From Sandarakinorhabdus glacialis (lineage in GTDB: Bacteria; Pseudomonadota; Alphaproteobacteria; Sphingomonadales; Sphingomonadaceae), in the NCBI RefSeq assembly GCF_014643455.1, contig NZ_BMJM01000001.1:424123-488122 (forward strand): 64,000 nt of DNA, given 5' to 3'. Shown piece by piece: positions 48,250 through 56,626 of the stretch. The notes under the pieces are model-generated. The model ran no database searches. It was not told the DNA's origin and saw nothing but the letters and a program-made list of their open reading frames with translations. How positions within the stretch are numbered: position 1 is the stretch's first letter; each line of letters starts with the position of its first letter. A program made the translations under genes and the position numbers.

Positions 48250-49086
48250 ATGTTGCGCAAGTTGATGTTTCGGATTGGAATGATCGGCGCGGCCGCCGTT
48301 GGCCTTGGCGCGTGTTCGACGGGCTATGGTTATGGCGGCGGCTATGGCGGCAGCGACTATGGCTATAACGATGGCTATAACGATGGCTATGGCGGCAGTT
48401 ATGGCGGGATCGGCGGATACGACAGCTATTACGGCAATCCGCTGGGTTGGCGATCGGTGCCCTATGGCTATGCCGGGTCGGGATTCGGCTGGTCGAATAA
48501 TTATTATTATCCGGGCAACGGCGGCTATGTCTATGATCGCCGCGGCGTGCGCCGGGCGTGGTCGGGCAACCAGCAACGGTATTGGCAACAGCGGCCGCGG
48601 CAGCCCTATTATGCTGGCGATGGTCGTCCCGGATATGGTCGACCGGGCGATGGGCGACCCAGTTATGGACGCCCGGGATATGGGCGTCCGGGTGACGGGC
48701 GGCCGGGGTACAACAACGGTAATGGCCGCCCGGCATATGCGGGGCAACCGCGACCGGGCTATGACGGGCCGTCGTCGCGGCCGGGCTATAATGGCCAGCA
48801 GGGCGTCGGCAATTCCATCGGGGGCGCGATCGGCGGAGTCGGATCGCGGCCGACGATGGACCAGCAGAATGGGGCCCGGTACGAAGCCCAGCGCCAGCAA
48901 CGCGATGCGAACCGCCAGCAATCGGCGGCGCAGCGCCAGCAGCGCGTTGTCGAGCGCCAGCAGCGGGCCGAACAGCGTCAGCAGCAGGGAGCCCGGCGCC
49001 AGCGGCAGGGGGCCGACCGCGAGCAATGGGGTGGCGAGCAGCAGGGCGGCCAGCGCCAGCGCCGCGGGGATGGCCCAGGGAACTGA
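48250..49086 (+). CDS. Repeat-rich lipoprotein, Gly/Tyr and Gln/Arg low complexity
   Basis: A 278-residue predicted lipoprotein (lipobox VGLGACSTG, Cys about residue 21), not assigned to a family. Three compositional zones: Gly/Tyr/Asp-rich (YGGGYGGSDYGYNDGYNDGY), a six-fold GRPGYGRPGD-like repeat around residues 135-170, and a Gln/Arg coiled C-terminal third (QRQQRVVERQQRAEQRQQ). It may be a surface or cell-wall-associated protein; no function can be given. GAGGAG just upstream supports ATG 48250. Confidence 0.8.
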   Translation: MLRKLMFRIGMIGAAAVGLGACSTGYGYGGGYGGSDYGYNDGYNDGYGGSYGGIGGYDSYYGNPLGWRSVPYGYAGSGFGWSNNYYYPGNGGYVYDRRGVRRAWSGNQQRYWQQRPRQPYYAGDGRPGYGRPGDGRPSYGRPGYGRPGDGRPGYNNGNGRPAYAGQPRPGYDGPSSRPGYNGQQGVGNSIGGAIGGVGSRPTMDQQNGARYEAQRQQRDANRQQSAAQRQQRVVERQQRAEQRQQQGARRQRQGADREQWGGEQQGGQRQRRGDGPGN

Positions 49087-49168
49087 GGGCTTCGCCGCGA
49101 AGTCGGATCCCAAACCAGCTAAGCTGGCCGTCGCCGCGATGCGAGAGCGTCGAGGCAGCGCACTATGG

Positions 49169-49195
49169 TTGACAGCCTCGCCCCCCAACTATAGA
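49169..49195 (+). promoter_or_regulatory. Candidate promoter of the F0 ATP synthase operon
   Basis: TTGACA (49169-49174) and TATAGA (49190-49195) with a 15-bp spacer; CTATAG at 49189 is an alternative -10. It lies about 110 bases before the atpI start in a 219-base gap with no other gene. By eye only. Confidence 0.45.
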
Positions 49196-49305
49196 GCGCG
49201 GCCAAGCTTTGACGGCTTGCTGTCAGGGGCCATCGGCCTGTCGCGAAAGACTCGCGGCGACCGGTTTTTCAGTTTTTGCATCTTTCTTTCAGGGGTTCTC
49301 CCGCC

Positions 49306-49584
49306 TTGGCCAACAACCACGATGATGATGCGCTGGCGCGCCGCATCGCCGCGGCGCGGCGATCAGAAGCGTCGAAGCGCGACGGTTCGAAGCGCGAGGA
49401 AAGCCAGGGCTGGTCGGTGGCGCTCGAGTTCGTCGGCGCCATGCTGGTCGGGGGTTTCCTCGGCTGGTTCATCGACCGGCAGGCGGGCACCGGCCCCTGG
49501 GGATTGATCATATTGTTGTTGCTGGGCTTTGCCACCGGGCTCCGGTCGGTATTGCGCCAGCAGAAGAAGTTCGACGGGGAATAG
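49306..49584 (+). CDS. atpI: AtpZ/AtpI family ATP synthase accessory protein
   Basis: A 92-residue membrane protein at the head of the F0 genes. The basic N-terminal half (LARRIAAARRSEASKRDGSK) is followed by two transmembrane helices (VALEFVGAMLVGGFLGWFID and WGLIILLLLGFATGLRSVL), the normal AtpI layout. It is thought to help assemble the c-ring. TTG 49306 was chosen, with AGGGG ten bases upstream; another in-frame TTG at 49276 would add ten residues. Confidence 0.88.
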   Translation: MANNHDDDALARRIAAARRSEASKRDGSKREESQGWSVALEFVGAMLVGGFLGWFIDRQAGTGPWGLIILLLLGFATGLRSVLRQQKKFDGE

Positions 49585-49590
49585 TTTTCA

Positions 49591-50343
49591 ATGGCCAACC
49601 CGATGGAGCAGTTTGCAATCGAAAGGATCGGTCCGCCGATCGTCGTTGCCGGCAATGACTTCTCCTTCACCAATTCGTCGCTGTGGATGCTGATCGCGAT
49701 GCTCGCGGTCGCGGCGTTCCTGTATATCGGCACGGCGCGGCCGCAGCTGGTGCCGGGTCGTGCCCAGGCGGCGGTCGAGTATGTGTATGAATTCATACGA
49801 GACATGCTGCGCGAGAATGTCGGCAAGGAAGGCCTGAAATACGCCCCGCTGATCTTCGCATTGTTCGTCTTCGTGCTGTCGTGCAACCTGCTCGGGCTCA
49901 TCCCGTTCGTCGGCGCCTTCACCCCGACCAGCCATATCGCCGTGACCTTCGGGCTGGCTATTATCGTGTTCGCGCTGGTGCTGATCGTCGGTTTTGCCAA
50001 GCACGGCCTGCACTTCTTCAAGCTGTTTCTGCCCGAGGGCACGCCGATCTTCGTGTTGCCGCTGGTAGCGGCGATCGAGTTCCTGTCGTTCCTGTCGCGG
50101 CCGTTCACCCTCGCCATCCGGTTGTTCGCCAACATGACCGCTGGCCACGTCCTGCTGAAGGTCTTTGGCGGCTTCGTCGTCGCGCTCGGGTCGTTCGAGG
50201 CACTGCCGTATGTGTTCGGGATCATTCCGCTCGGCGTCAACGTCGCGCTGACGGCGCTCGAGCTGCTGATCGCCGTCGTCCAGGCCTATGTGTTCGCCCT
50301 GCTGGCGTCGATCTACCTGAACGACGCCGTCAATCTCCACTAA
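49591..50343 (+). CDS. atpB: ATP synthase F0 subunit a
   Basis: A 250-residue proton-channel subunit. Multiple membrane helices; the essential Arg is in FTLAIRLFANMTAGHVLLK; NLLGLIPFVGAFTPTSHIAVT and the C-terminal LELLIAVVQAYVFALLASIYL are typical. It starts 6 bases after atpI and is followed by subunit c. Confidence 0.97.
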   Translation: MANPMEQFAIERIGPPIVVAGNDFSFTNSSLWMLIAMLAVAAFLYIGTARPQLVPGRAQAAVEYVYEFIRDMLRENVGKEGLKYAPLIFALFVFVLSCNLLGLIPFVGAFTPTSHIAVTFGLAIIVFALVLIVGFAKHGLHFFKLFLPEGTPIFVLPLVAAIEFLSFLSRPFTLAIRLFANMTAGHVLLKVFGGFVVALGSFEALPYVFGIIPLGVNVALTALELLIAVVQAYVFALLASIYLNDAVNLH

Positions 50344-50379
50344 TTGCCAACCAGAATAATTGATCGAGAAGGAAATATA

Positions 50380-50604
50380 ATGGACGTTGCATCTGCCAAG
50401 CTGATCGGTGCCGGTCTTGCTGCCATGGGCGCCGGTTTTGCTGCCATCGGCGTCGGCCTCATCTTCGGGATGTTCCTGCAGGGCGCACTGCGCAATCCTG
50501 CCGCTGCCGACAAGCTCGGCGCGCGACTGATCTTCGGTTTCGCCGTGACCGAAGCACTGGGCCTGATCGCCGCCGTCGTCGCGCTCGCGCTCGCATTTGG
50601 TTGA
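50380..50604 (+). CDS. atpE: ATP synthase F0 subunit c
   Basis: A 74-residue two-helix proteolipid of the rotor ring. Helix 1 is IGAGLAAMGAGFAAIGVGLI with the Gly/Ala packing motif, the polar loop is GALRNPAAADKL, and helix 2 carries the proton-binding Glu in FAVTEALGLIAAVV. GAGAAGGA precedes ATG 50380. It is followed by a stable hairpin before b'. Confidence 0.97.
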   Translation: MDVASAKLIGAGLAAMGAGFAAIGVGLIFGMFLQGALRNPAAADKLGARLIFGFAVTEALGLIAAVVALALAFG

Positions 50605-50613
50605 TGCCGGAAC

Positions 50614-50636
50614 TGCCGGCCCCGCAAGGGTCGGCA
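50614..50636 (+). promoter_or_regulatory. Stem-loop after atpE
   Basis: TGCCGGCCC, loop CGCAA, GGGTCGGCA: nine base pairs with one G-U (or mismatch). It lies 10 bases past the atpE stop and has no T-run, so it looks like an mRNA-stabilising or processing hairpin rather than a terminator. Confidence 0.5.
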
Positions 50637-50677
50637 ACACTGGCTGGATGATCCGGCCAACAAGAACTGGGTGAACC

Positions 50678-51157
50678 GTGCCGCAATTTGATCCTGCCAA
50701 TTTCCTGCCGCAGATAGCGTGGCTCGCCGTGATTTTCGCGGTGCTCTATTTCGCCGTGGTGCGGCCGACCTTGCCAAAGGTTGGGCGCGTCATCGACGAG
50801 CGTGAGGGCCGCGTGGCCAGCGACCTCGATGCGGCCGAATCGGCAAAGGGCGAAGCCGACGCCATCCGGACCCGGTACGACGACGGCATGGCTGCCGCGC
50901 GCGAGGCCGCACAGGCCGAAGTCGTGACAGCCCGTGCCGACGCAGGCCGCGGCATCGAATCGCGGATGAAGGAACTCGCCGCGGTGCTCGACGGCCAGGC
51001 TGCCGATGCGGCGGCCCGGTTGGCGATCACGCGGGATGCGGCGCGCGCCACACTGGCCGCAACGACGACCGCATTGACCGGGGAAGCCATCGCGCGGCTG
51101 ACCGGGATGAACGTGCCGGCCGACGAGATCGAAGCCGCGCTGGCAGCGCAGAAATAG
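50678..51157 (+). CDS. atpF': ATP synthase F0 subunit b'
   Basis: A 159-residue stator subunit with one N-terminal membrane helix (FLPQIAWLAVIFAVLYFAVV) and a long charged helix (VGRVIDEREGRVASDLDAAE). Of the two b-type genes it is the shorter, without the extended N-terminus. GTG start 50678. The b/b' pair is standard in alphaproteobacteria and photosynthetic bacteria. Confidence 0.92.
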   Translation: MPQFDPANFLPQIAWLAVIFAVLYFAVVRPTLPKVGRVIDEREGRVASDLDAAESAKGEADAIRTRYDDGMAAAREAAQAEVVTARADAGRGIESRMKELAAVLDGQAADAAARLAITRDAARATLAATTTALTGEAIARLTGMNVPADEIEAALAAQK

Positions 51158-51167
51158 GACCTGGACC

Positions 51168-51812
51168 TTGGCCGATACGCTGCCTTCCCCCGCCGCCCAG
51201 GTGCCATTCGGCGAACCCCTGGCCGTGACCGAAACTACGCCCGTGACCGAAACCACGCCCGTGGCCGAAACCCATGCCGGCACGCAAGTTGCCGGCGGCG
51301 AACACCATGACGAAGCGACCTTGTTCGGCCAGGGCGCCGAATTCTGGGTGTATGTGTCGATGGCGATCTTCTTCGCCCTCGCCATCATTCTCGGCAAACT
51401 GCCGGCACGCATCGCCGGCGCGCTCGATGCACGCATCGCCGATGTGAAACGCCAGCTCGATGAAGCCAAGGGCGTGCGCGCCGAAGCCGAGGCTTTGCTT
51501 GCCGACGCCAACGCCCGCCGCGAAGCCGCCGTCAAGGATGCCGAGGCCATCCGCGCCCGCGCCACGTCGGAAGCCGCCGAACTGGTCGCGGAAAGCCAGG
51601 CCGCGGCGACTTTGACGATCGAACGACGCACGCTCGCTGCCGAAGCCAAGATCGCCGCCGCCGAGCGTGCCGCCGAGGCGGAATTGCGGGCGGACGTGGC
51701 GCGGCGGGTCACGGCTGCGGCCGGGGCTTTGATCGCGGCGAAGGCTGATCCGGCCTTGCAGGCGAAGCTGACCGACGATGCGATCGCCGGGTTGGAGCGG
51801 CGGCTGCACTAG
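51168..51812 (+). CDS. atpF: ATP synthase F0 subunit b with extended N-terminus
   Basis: A 214-residue stator subunit. A membrane helix FWVYVSMAIFFALAIILGKL at about residues 59-78 is followed by the dimerising helix (IADVKRQLDEAKGVRAEAEA). Before the helix is about 55 residues of Pro/Thr/Glu-rich sequence with the repeat TETTPVTETTPVAET, unlike the short periplasmic end of usual b subunits. TTG start 51168, 10 bases after b'. The F1 genes (atpHAGDC) do not follow. Confidence 0.92.
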   Translation: MADTLPSPAAQVPFGEPLAVTETTPVTETTPVAETHAGTQVAGGEHHDEATLFGQGAEFWVYVSMAIFFALAIILGKLPARIAGALDARIADVKRQLDEAKGVRAEAEALLADANARREAAVKDAEAIRARATSEAAELVAESQAAATLTIERRTLAAEAKIAAAERAAEAELRADVARRVTAAAGALIAAKADPALQAKLTDDAIAGLERRLH

Positions 51813-52028
51813 GCCGGGGGTTCAAGGCCTCCGGCGGTTGGGGCCTTGGCCCGAAACCCCATTTTCCCGACTGCTTCACTTTGCATTTATTGCACTGACG
51901 GCGTGGCCGTGATATTGCGCCGCGTATCATGACGACCCGTCTTTCCATGAGCCGATGAGGCTGGCACGCCGGAATCCCGAAAGGTTCTTGGCTGTTTTCT
52001 TCGCTCGCCATCTGGAAAGACCCTCGCC

Positions 52029-52544
52029 TTGATCCATATCTCGCCGCTGCAGGTGTCCGACCTGCCCGATATCGAAAAGTTGCTGGATGCCGGTTTCGGC
52101 CCGGCGCGGCACAACCGCACCGCTTATCGACTGCGCGACGGCGCGGCGCCGGTGGCGGCGCTGTCCTTCGGGGCGCGTGATGGTGCCGACTTGGCAGGGT
52201 CCTTGCAGTGCTGGCCGGTGCAGTTGCGCACGGTCGCCGGCGCGGTGGTGCCGATGGTGTTGCTGGGTCCGGTGGTGACGGCAGCCGATCGCCGGGGCCA
52301 GGGCATTGCGACCCAGTTGATCAAGGCGGCGTTGGCGGCGATCGATACGCAGGGCGACTTGCCGGTGATGCTGATCGGGGATGCGCCGTTCTATGGGCGG
52401 TTCGGTTTTTCGGCTGCGTTTACGAGGGGCTGGCAATTGCCGGGCCCGGTGGCGGCCGAACGGCTGCTGCTGCGCGGCGGCGATGCGGCAATAAACGTGA
52501 CCGGCTGGGTCGAGCGCGGGTCACCGGCGCGGCGCGCGGCCTGA
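52029..52544 (+). CDS. GNAT-family N-acetyltransferase
   Basis: A 171-residue acetyltransferase. The acetyl-CoA loop is VTAADRRGQGIATQLIKAAL and later VMLIGDAPFYGRFGFSAAF is typical of the YhbS-like group. The acceptor is unknown. TTG 52029 is the only start that keeps the first beta strand (IHISPLQVSDLPDI). It stands alone in a gap of 216 bases after atpF. Confidence 0.85.
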   Translation: MIHISPLQVSDLPDIEKLLDAGFGPARHNRTAYRLRDGAAPVAALSFGARDGADLAGSLQCWPVQLRTVAGAVVPMVLLGPVVTAADRRGQGIATQLIKAALAAIDTQGDLPVMLIGDAPFYGRFGFSAAFTRGWQLPGPVAAERLLLRGGDAAINVTGWVERGSPARRAA

Positions 52545-52607
52545 TGCCAATTTGTGCTGCGGCGGGGTGCCCGTTGCACCTTTGACAAGCGGCTCTATGT
52601 AAGAGGC

Positions 52608-53168
52608 ATGACTATCTCGCGTGACTCGGCCGGGCGTTCGCTGGCGGAACTGGCGGCGTTGCTCGGCCAGGGCAAGCTACCCCCGGTGCACCTCTGGCAT
52701 CCGACCCATTGCGGTGATTCGCTGATGCGGATCGCGGCGGACGGCACCTGGTTCCACGAGGGTTCGCCGATCGGGCGCAAGGAGCTGGTCAAGCTGTTCT
52801 CGACGATCCTGCGGCGCGAGGACGACGGTAGTTTCGTGCTGGTGACGCCGGCCGAGAAGCTCGACATCGTCGTGGAGGATGCACCGTTCGTTGCTGTCGA
52901 GGCGACGAGCGAGGGCGAGGGGCACGAGAGGCAGCTGATTTTCCGGTTGAATACCGATGATCTCGTGGCGGCGGGGCCGGACAATGTGTTGCGGGTGGAG
53001 ACGGCGCCTGATGGCACGCCGCGGCCGTATCTGCACGTTCGCAGCGGCCTCGAGGCGCTGGTCAACCGGGCAGTGTTTTACCAGCTGGCCGACCTGGCGC
53101 TGGCGGAGAGCGCCGACAAGCCGGGGCTGTCCAGTGGCGGCGTGTTCTTCCCGTTCATGCCGGCATGA
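52608..53168 (+). CDS. DUF1285 domain protein
   Basis: A 186-residue protein of the DUF1285 family: GKLPPVHLWHPTHCGDSLMR, GTWFHEGSPIGRKELVKLFS, ILRREDDGSFVLVTPAEKLD and VNRAVFYQLADLA. The function is unknown. It overlaps the CoA pyrophosphatase start by 4 bases; the order DUF1285, CoA pyrophosphatase, CCA transferase recurs in alphaproteobacteria, which points to a shared role in nucleotide or RNA housekeeping (inference). Confidence 0.88.
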   Translation: MTISRDSAGRSLAELAALLGQGKLPPVHLWHPTHCGDSLMRIAADGTWFHEGSPIGRKELVKLFSTILRREDDGSFVLVTPAEKLDIVVEDAPFVAVEATSEGEGHERQLIFRLNTDDLVAAGPDNVLRVETAPDGTPRPYLHVRSGLEALVNRAVFYQLADLALAESADKPGLSSGGVFFPFMPA

Positions 53169-53773
53169 CCATCGATCGATTGCGCGCGGCGTTGCTGGCG
53201 GGCGGGGCGGCGGCGGAAGGCATCGCTTCGTATCGCGGCGATTGGGAGGTCACTTCGGACGCGGGGCCGGAGGATGCGGCGCGAGTGCTGACCCCGGCGG
53301 CGGTGCTGATCGCGTTGACCGCCGAGGCCGAGCCGCAATTGCTGCTGACCAAGCGGACGTCGACGATGACGCGGCATCCGGGGCAGATCGCCTTTCCGGG
53401 CGGGCGGGTCGATCCCGAGGACGACAGTGCGATCACGGCGGCGCTGCGCGAGGCGGAGGAGGAGGTTTCGCTGGCGCGGGGGCAGGTCGATGTGCTGGGA
53501 ACGCTCGAGCGGTACGAGACCGGCACGGGGTTCTCGATCCTGCCGGTGGTCGGCGTGGTGCCGACGGGAATCGAATATGTGGCGCATGCACGCGAGGTCG
53601 ACGAGATTTTCCATGTGCCGTTCGCGCATGTGATGAACCCGGCGAACCATGAGTTGCGGACCGGGGAGTGGCTCGGCAAGGCTCGCAAATTCTACGTGAT
53701 CCGCCACGGCGAGCGTGAGATCTGGGGCGCGACGGCGGGCATATTGGTCAATCTTTCGCGGCGCCTCGGATGA
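53165..53773 (+). CDS. CoA pyrophosphatase (Nudix)
   Basis: A 202-residue Nudix hydrolase that cleaves CoA or its derivatives. The CoA signature LLLTKRTSTMTRHPGQIAFPGG sits just before the Nudix box (GGRVDPEDDS through REAEEEVSL). It resembles NudL/YeaB. It overlaps DUF1285 and CCA transferase by 4 bases on each side, so the three form one operon. Confidence 0.92.
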   Translation: MTIDRLRAALLAGGAAAEGIASYRGDWEVTSDAGPEDAARVLTPAAVLIALTAEAEPQLLLTKRTSTMTRHPGQIAFPGGRVDPEDDSAITAALREAEEEVSLARGQVDVLGTLERYETGTGFSILPVVGVVPTGIEYVAHAREVDEIFHVPFAHVMNPANHELRTGEWLGKARKFYVIRHGEREIWGATAGILVNLSRRLG

Positions 53774-54957
53774 ACTGGCCGCAGCAGGACTGGGTGGTTT
53801 CGCCGGCGGGCACGGCGTTGCTCGAAGCGCTGGGCGCGGCGGCGGGGGAAACGCGACTGGTCGGCGGCATCGTTCGCGACGGGCTGCTCGACTTGCCGGG
53901 GTCGGACATCGACCTGGCGACGCGACTGGCGCCGCGCGAGGTCATGCGGCGGCTGTCGGCGGCGGGGTTGAAGGCGGTGCCGACCGGGATCGCGCATGGC
54001 ACGGTCACGGCGATCTCGGACGGGCTGGTTGCCGAGGTGACGACATTGCGGCGCGACGTGGTGACCGATGGCCGCCACGCCGAGGTGGCGTTCACCGATG
54101 ACTGGCAGGAGGATGCCAGCCGGCGCGACTTCACGATCAATGCGCTGTACGCGGCGCTGCCCGCCGGCGAGATCAGTGACTTTTTCGGGGGGCTGGACGA
54201 TCTGGCGGCGCGGCGGGTGCGCTTTATCGGCGCGCCGCTGGCACGGATTGCCGAGGATCATCTGCGGATTTTGCGATTTTTCCGGTTTTCGGCGCGGTTC
54301 GGCGGTGTGATCGATGCCGAAGGCTTGGCCGCGTGCACGGCCCGGGCGAACGACTTGATGGCGTTGTCCCGAGAGCGCATCTCGGCGGAATTGCGGGGTA
54401 TATTGTCGGTTCCGGACCCGGTGGCAATCATCGGGCTGATGATCGATCAGGGGATATTTCGGCCAGTGTTGCCGGAGATCACGGCGGCGCGGTTGCCGGT
54501 ACTGGCGCGGACGGTGGCGGCAGAGGCAGCGGCCGGCGTGGCGCCCGACTGGCGGCGGCGGCTGGCGGCGCTGTTGCCGGCGGATGCGGCGGCAGTGGTG
54601 GCATCGCGGTTGCGGCTGTCGAATGCCGACAAGGTGCGCCTCGTCGCGGCTGCGGTGCCGCATGGCGGCGGTGCGATCTATCCGCAGGCGTGGACGCTGG
54701 GCGCCGAGACGCTGACCGACCGGCTGCTGATTGCTGGCGAACAGGGTGCCGAGGTCATAGCTCTGATTTCATGGACCCGGCCGAAAATGCCGGCATCGGG
54801 GCGGGATTTGCTGGCTAGGGGGTTGCCGCCGGGTCCCGAAGTCGCGCGGCGCCTCGGCTTGTTCGAGCGCGCCTGGGTGGCGGCGGGGTTTCCGCAGGAT
54901 ACGGCGACGGTCACGGCCCTGCTCGACCGTGCCGTCGCCGGCCCTGAGATCGGATAG
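53770..54957 (+). CDS. cca: CCA tRNA nucleotidyltransferase
   Basis: A 395-residue class II enzyme that adds or repairs the tRNA 3' CCA. RLVGGIVRDGLLDLPGSDID contains the GG, RD and DxD active-site residues. ASRRDFTINALYA and RFIGAPLARIAEDHLRILRF are the neck and template region. The C-terminal half is less conserved, as usual. It could also be a poly(A) polymerase relative, but the length and motifs favour CCA addition. Confidence 0.93.
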   Translation: MNWPQQDWVVSPAGTALLEALGAAAGETRLVGGIVRDGLLDLPGSDIDLATRLAPREVMRRLSAAGLKAVPTGIAHGTVTAISDGLVAEVTTLRRDVVTDGRHAEVAFTDDWQEDASRRDFTINALYAALPAGEISDFFGGLDDLAARRVRFIGAPLARIAEDHLRILRFFRFSARFGGVIDAEGLAACTARANDLMALSRERISAELRGILSVPDPVAIIGLMIDQGIFRPVLPEITAARLPVLARTVAAEAAAGVAPDWRRRLAALLPADAAAVVASRLRLSNADKVRLVAAAVPHGGGAIYPQAWTLGAETLTDRLLIAGEQGAEVIALISWTRPKMPASGRDLLARGLPPGPEVARRLGLFERAWVAAGFPQDTATVTALLDRAVAGPEIG

Positions 54958-55025
54958 CCTGCCCCCCTGTCCGGGGAGGCGCGGCGACCTGAGGGCTAGG
55001 ACTTGAGGGGCGCAAGCCCCGACAG

Positions 55026-55472
55026 TCAGCCGGCGTAGCTGTGCTTCATCGCCGAGAACGTGTCATGGCCTTCGCGGACCGAGACATAAGCCTTGTCGAT
55101 GGCGGCGCGGGTCTGGGCGCCCAGATCGGCCTTCATGGCATTTTCGTAGCGCGCCTTGATGACGTCTTCGCCGGCTTCGACCTCGTCGATCACTGCCTTG
55201 CGGCTGTTGCCGAAGGCGGACTTGAGCTTGAGAAAGGCACGGTGGGCGCCGGCGAACAGGGTGCCGTCGTCCTCGGGTTCGCCGCCGAGCGCGACGACCT
55301 GGGCCCGAAGATCGCCAACGACGCGGCGGCGCTCGCTGCCGAACCGACGAAACAGCGCGGCAAGATCGGCATCGTCGGCTTCGGTGGCTGCCTGTTCATA
55401 GCCATCGGCCGAATCGATGGTGGTGGCGATGAGGCCGTTGAGCGTGCTGATATCGGTACCGACGTCGACCAT
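55026..55472 (-). CDS. PA2169-type four-helix-bundle protein (DUF2383)
   Basis: A 148-residue ferritin-like helical protein. NGLIATTIDSADGYEQAATE, ALFRRFGSERRRVVGDLRAQ and EAGEDVIKARYENAM match DUF2383. The role is unknown; stress or metal handling has been suggested for relatives. ATG 55472 was chosen; the upstream codons of the open frame are Pro/Ser/Arg-rich and lie antisense to the next gene. Confidence 0.87.
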   Translation of the reverse strand: MVDVGTDISTLNGLIATTIDSADGYEQAATEADDADLAALFRRFGSERRRVVGDLRAQVVALGGEPEDDGTLFAGAHRAFLKLKSAFGNSRKAVIDEVEAGEDVIKARYENAMKADLGAQTRAAIDKAYVSVREGHDTFSAMKHSYAG

Positions 55473-55536
55473 GGAATACCTCCTTGCGATAGGGGTGGCG
55501 CCGATAAACGCTCCCGAGAGCCGGGTGTTCCGTGTT

Positions 55537-55728
55537 TCAGGACAGCGGCGGTCGACCGCGCCGCGGCGGCGAGACGGTTGCTGCCTTGATGCCGCGGCGG
55601 GCGAGTGCTTCGCGCAGGAGGATCTCGATCTGGGCGTTGACGCTGCGCAGATCGGCGGCGGCGGCGCGCTCGAGGGCGTCGTGAAGCGCCGGATCGAGGC
55701 GCAGGGCAAAGGCCTTGCGTTCGGTCAC
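55537..55728 (-). CDS. Arc-type ribbon-helix-helix protein
   Basis: A 63-residue probable DNA-binding protein. KAFALRLDPALHDALERAAA, then LRSVNAQIEILLREALARRG fits the Arc/MetJ ribbon-helix-helix fold; the tail is RRGRPPLS. The start is GTG 55728, without a strong ribosome site, 12 bases after the end of the restored SPFH frame. No toxin partner is evident. Such a gene next to an SPFH gene is seen in other sphingomonads (from memory). Confidence 0.75.
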   Translation of the reverse strand: MTERKAFALRLDPALHDALERAAAADLRSVNAQIEILLREALARRGIKAATVSPPRRGRPPLS

Positions 55729-55740
55729 CTGCCGCAGGGC

Positions 55741-56626
55741 CTATTGATACAGCGAGCCGGCGTTGAGCACCGGCTGGGTGTCGCGCTCACTGCAGAGGAC
55801 GACCATCAGGTTGCTGACCATGGCGGCGCGGCTCGTCGTCGAGGTGGACGACGTTTTTTTCGCTGAGCAGGGCAAGCGCCATCTCGACCATGCCGACGGC
55901 GCCGGCGACGAGCGTCTCGCGCGCTGCGACAACGGCTGCGGCTTGTTGCCGCCGCAACATGGCGCCGGCGATTTCAGGGGCATAGGCGAGGTGGGTAAAG
56001 CCGCATTCGTCGACGGTGATGCCGGCGACCGCGAGCCGCGCCATCAGCTCGGCGCGAAGTTCGCCGCCGATGCGTTCGTGATCGCCGCGCAGCGTGACTT
56101 CCTGGTGGGTAAAGTCGTCATAGGGGTAGCGCGCGCCGATGGTGCGGACGGCGACCTCGATCTGGGCGGCGACGAAGCCGCGGTAATCATCGACATCGAA
56201 CAGCGCCTGCGCCGAATCGGTGACCCGCCAGACGACCTGCGCGGCGATCTCGATCGGGTTGCCGCGTTGGTCGTTGACCTTGATGGTCTGCGAGATGAGG
56301 TTGTGGGCACGCAGCGAGATCTTGGCCTTGTGCATCCAGGGCCAGGTCCAGCGCAGCCCGGGGGTGCGATCGCTGCCGCGATAGGCGCCGAACAGGGTGA
56401 TGGCGGCGGCCTCGTTGGGGGCGATCTTGTAGAAGCCGGTGGTGACGAAGAAAAACGCCATGATGGCCAGGACCGTGAACAGGATGCTGAACGGAGCGCC
56501 GGCGATGGTGCGGGAAAGGACGAAGATGCCGATGGCGACGAGGAGCAACATGGCCGCCAGCATGAGGAACCCGTTGGCGCCGGCGCCGGGGATCTCGCGA
56601 CTGGGGACGTTAGTGTCTGTGGGCAT
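55741..56626 (-). pseudogene. SPFH/Band 7 membrane protein, frameshifted close to its 3' end
   Basis: As given, the frame stops at 55787 (279 residues). Two N-terminal hydrophobic segments (FLMLAAMLLLVAIGIFVLSR; FSILFTVLAIMAFFFVTTGF), then the SPFH domain (APNEAAAITLFGAYRGSDRT, DVDDYRGFVAAQIEVAVRTI). After HLDDE the frame reads PRRHGQQ, but removing one C at 55830-55831 gives [20 protein letters not shown] then VLNAGSLYQ, the normal family ending, with stop at 55741. Nearly all of the domain remains, so the product may still work. Confidence 0.75.

Noticed and set aside
55741-55983. Short separate gene at the end of the SPFH protein
   Set aside because: Only its last part is meaningful and it is the SPFH C-terminus in a shifted frame.
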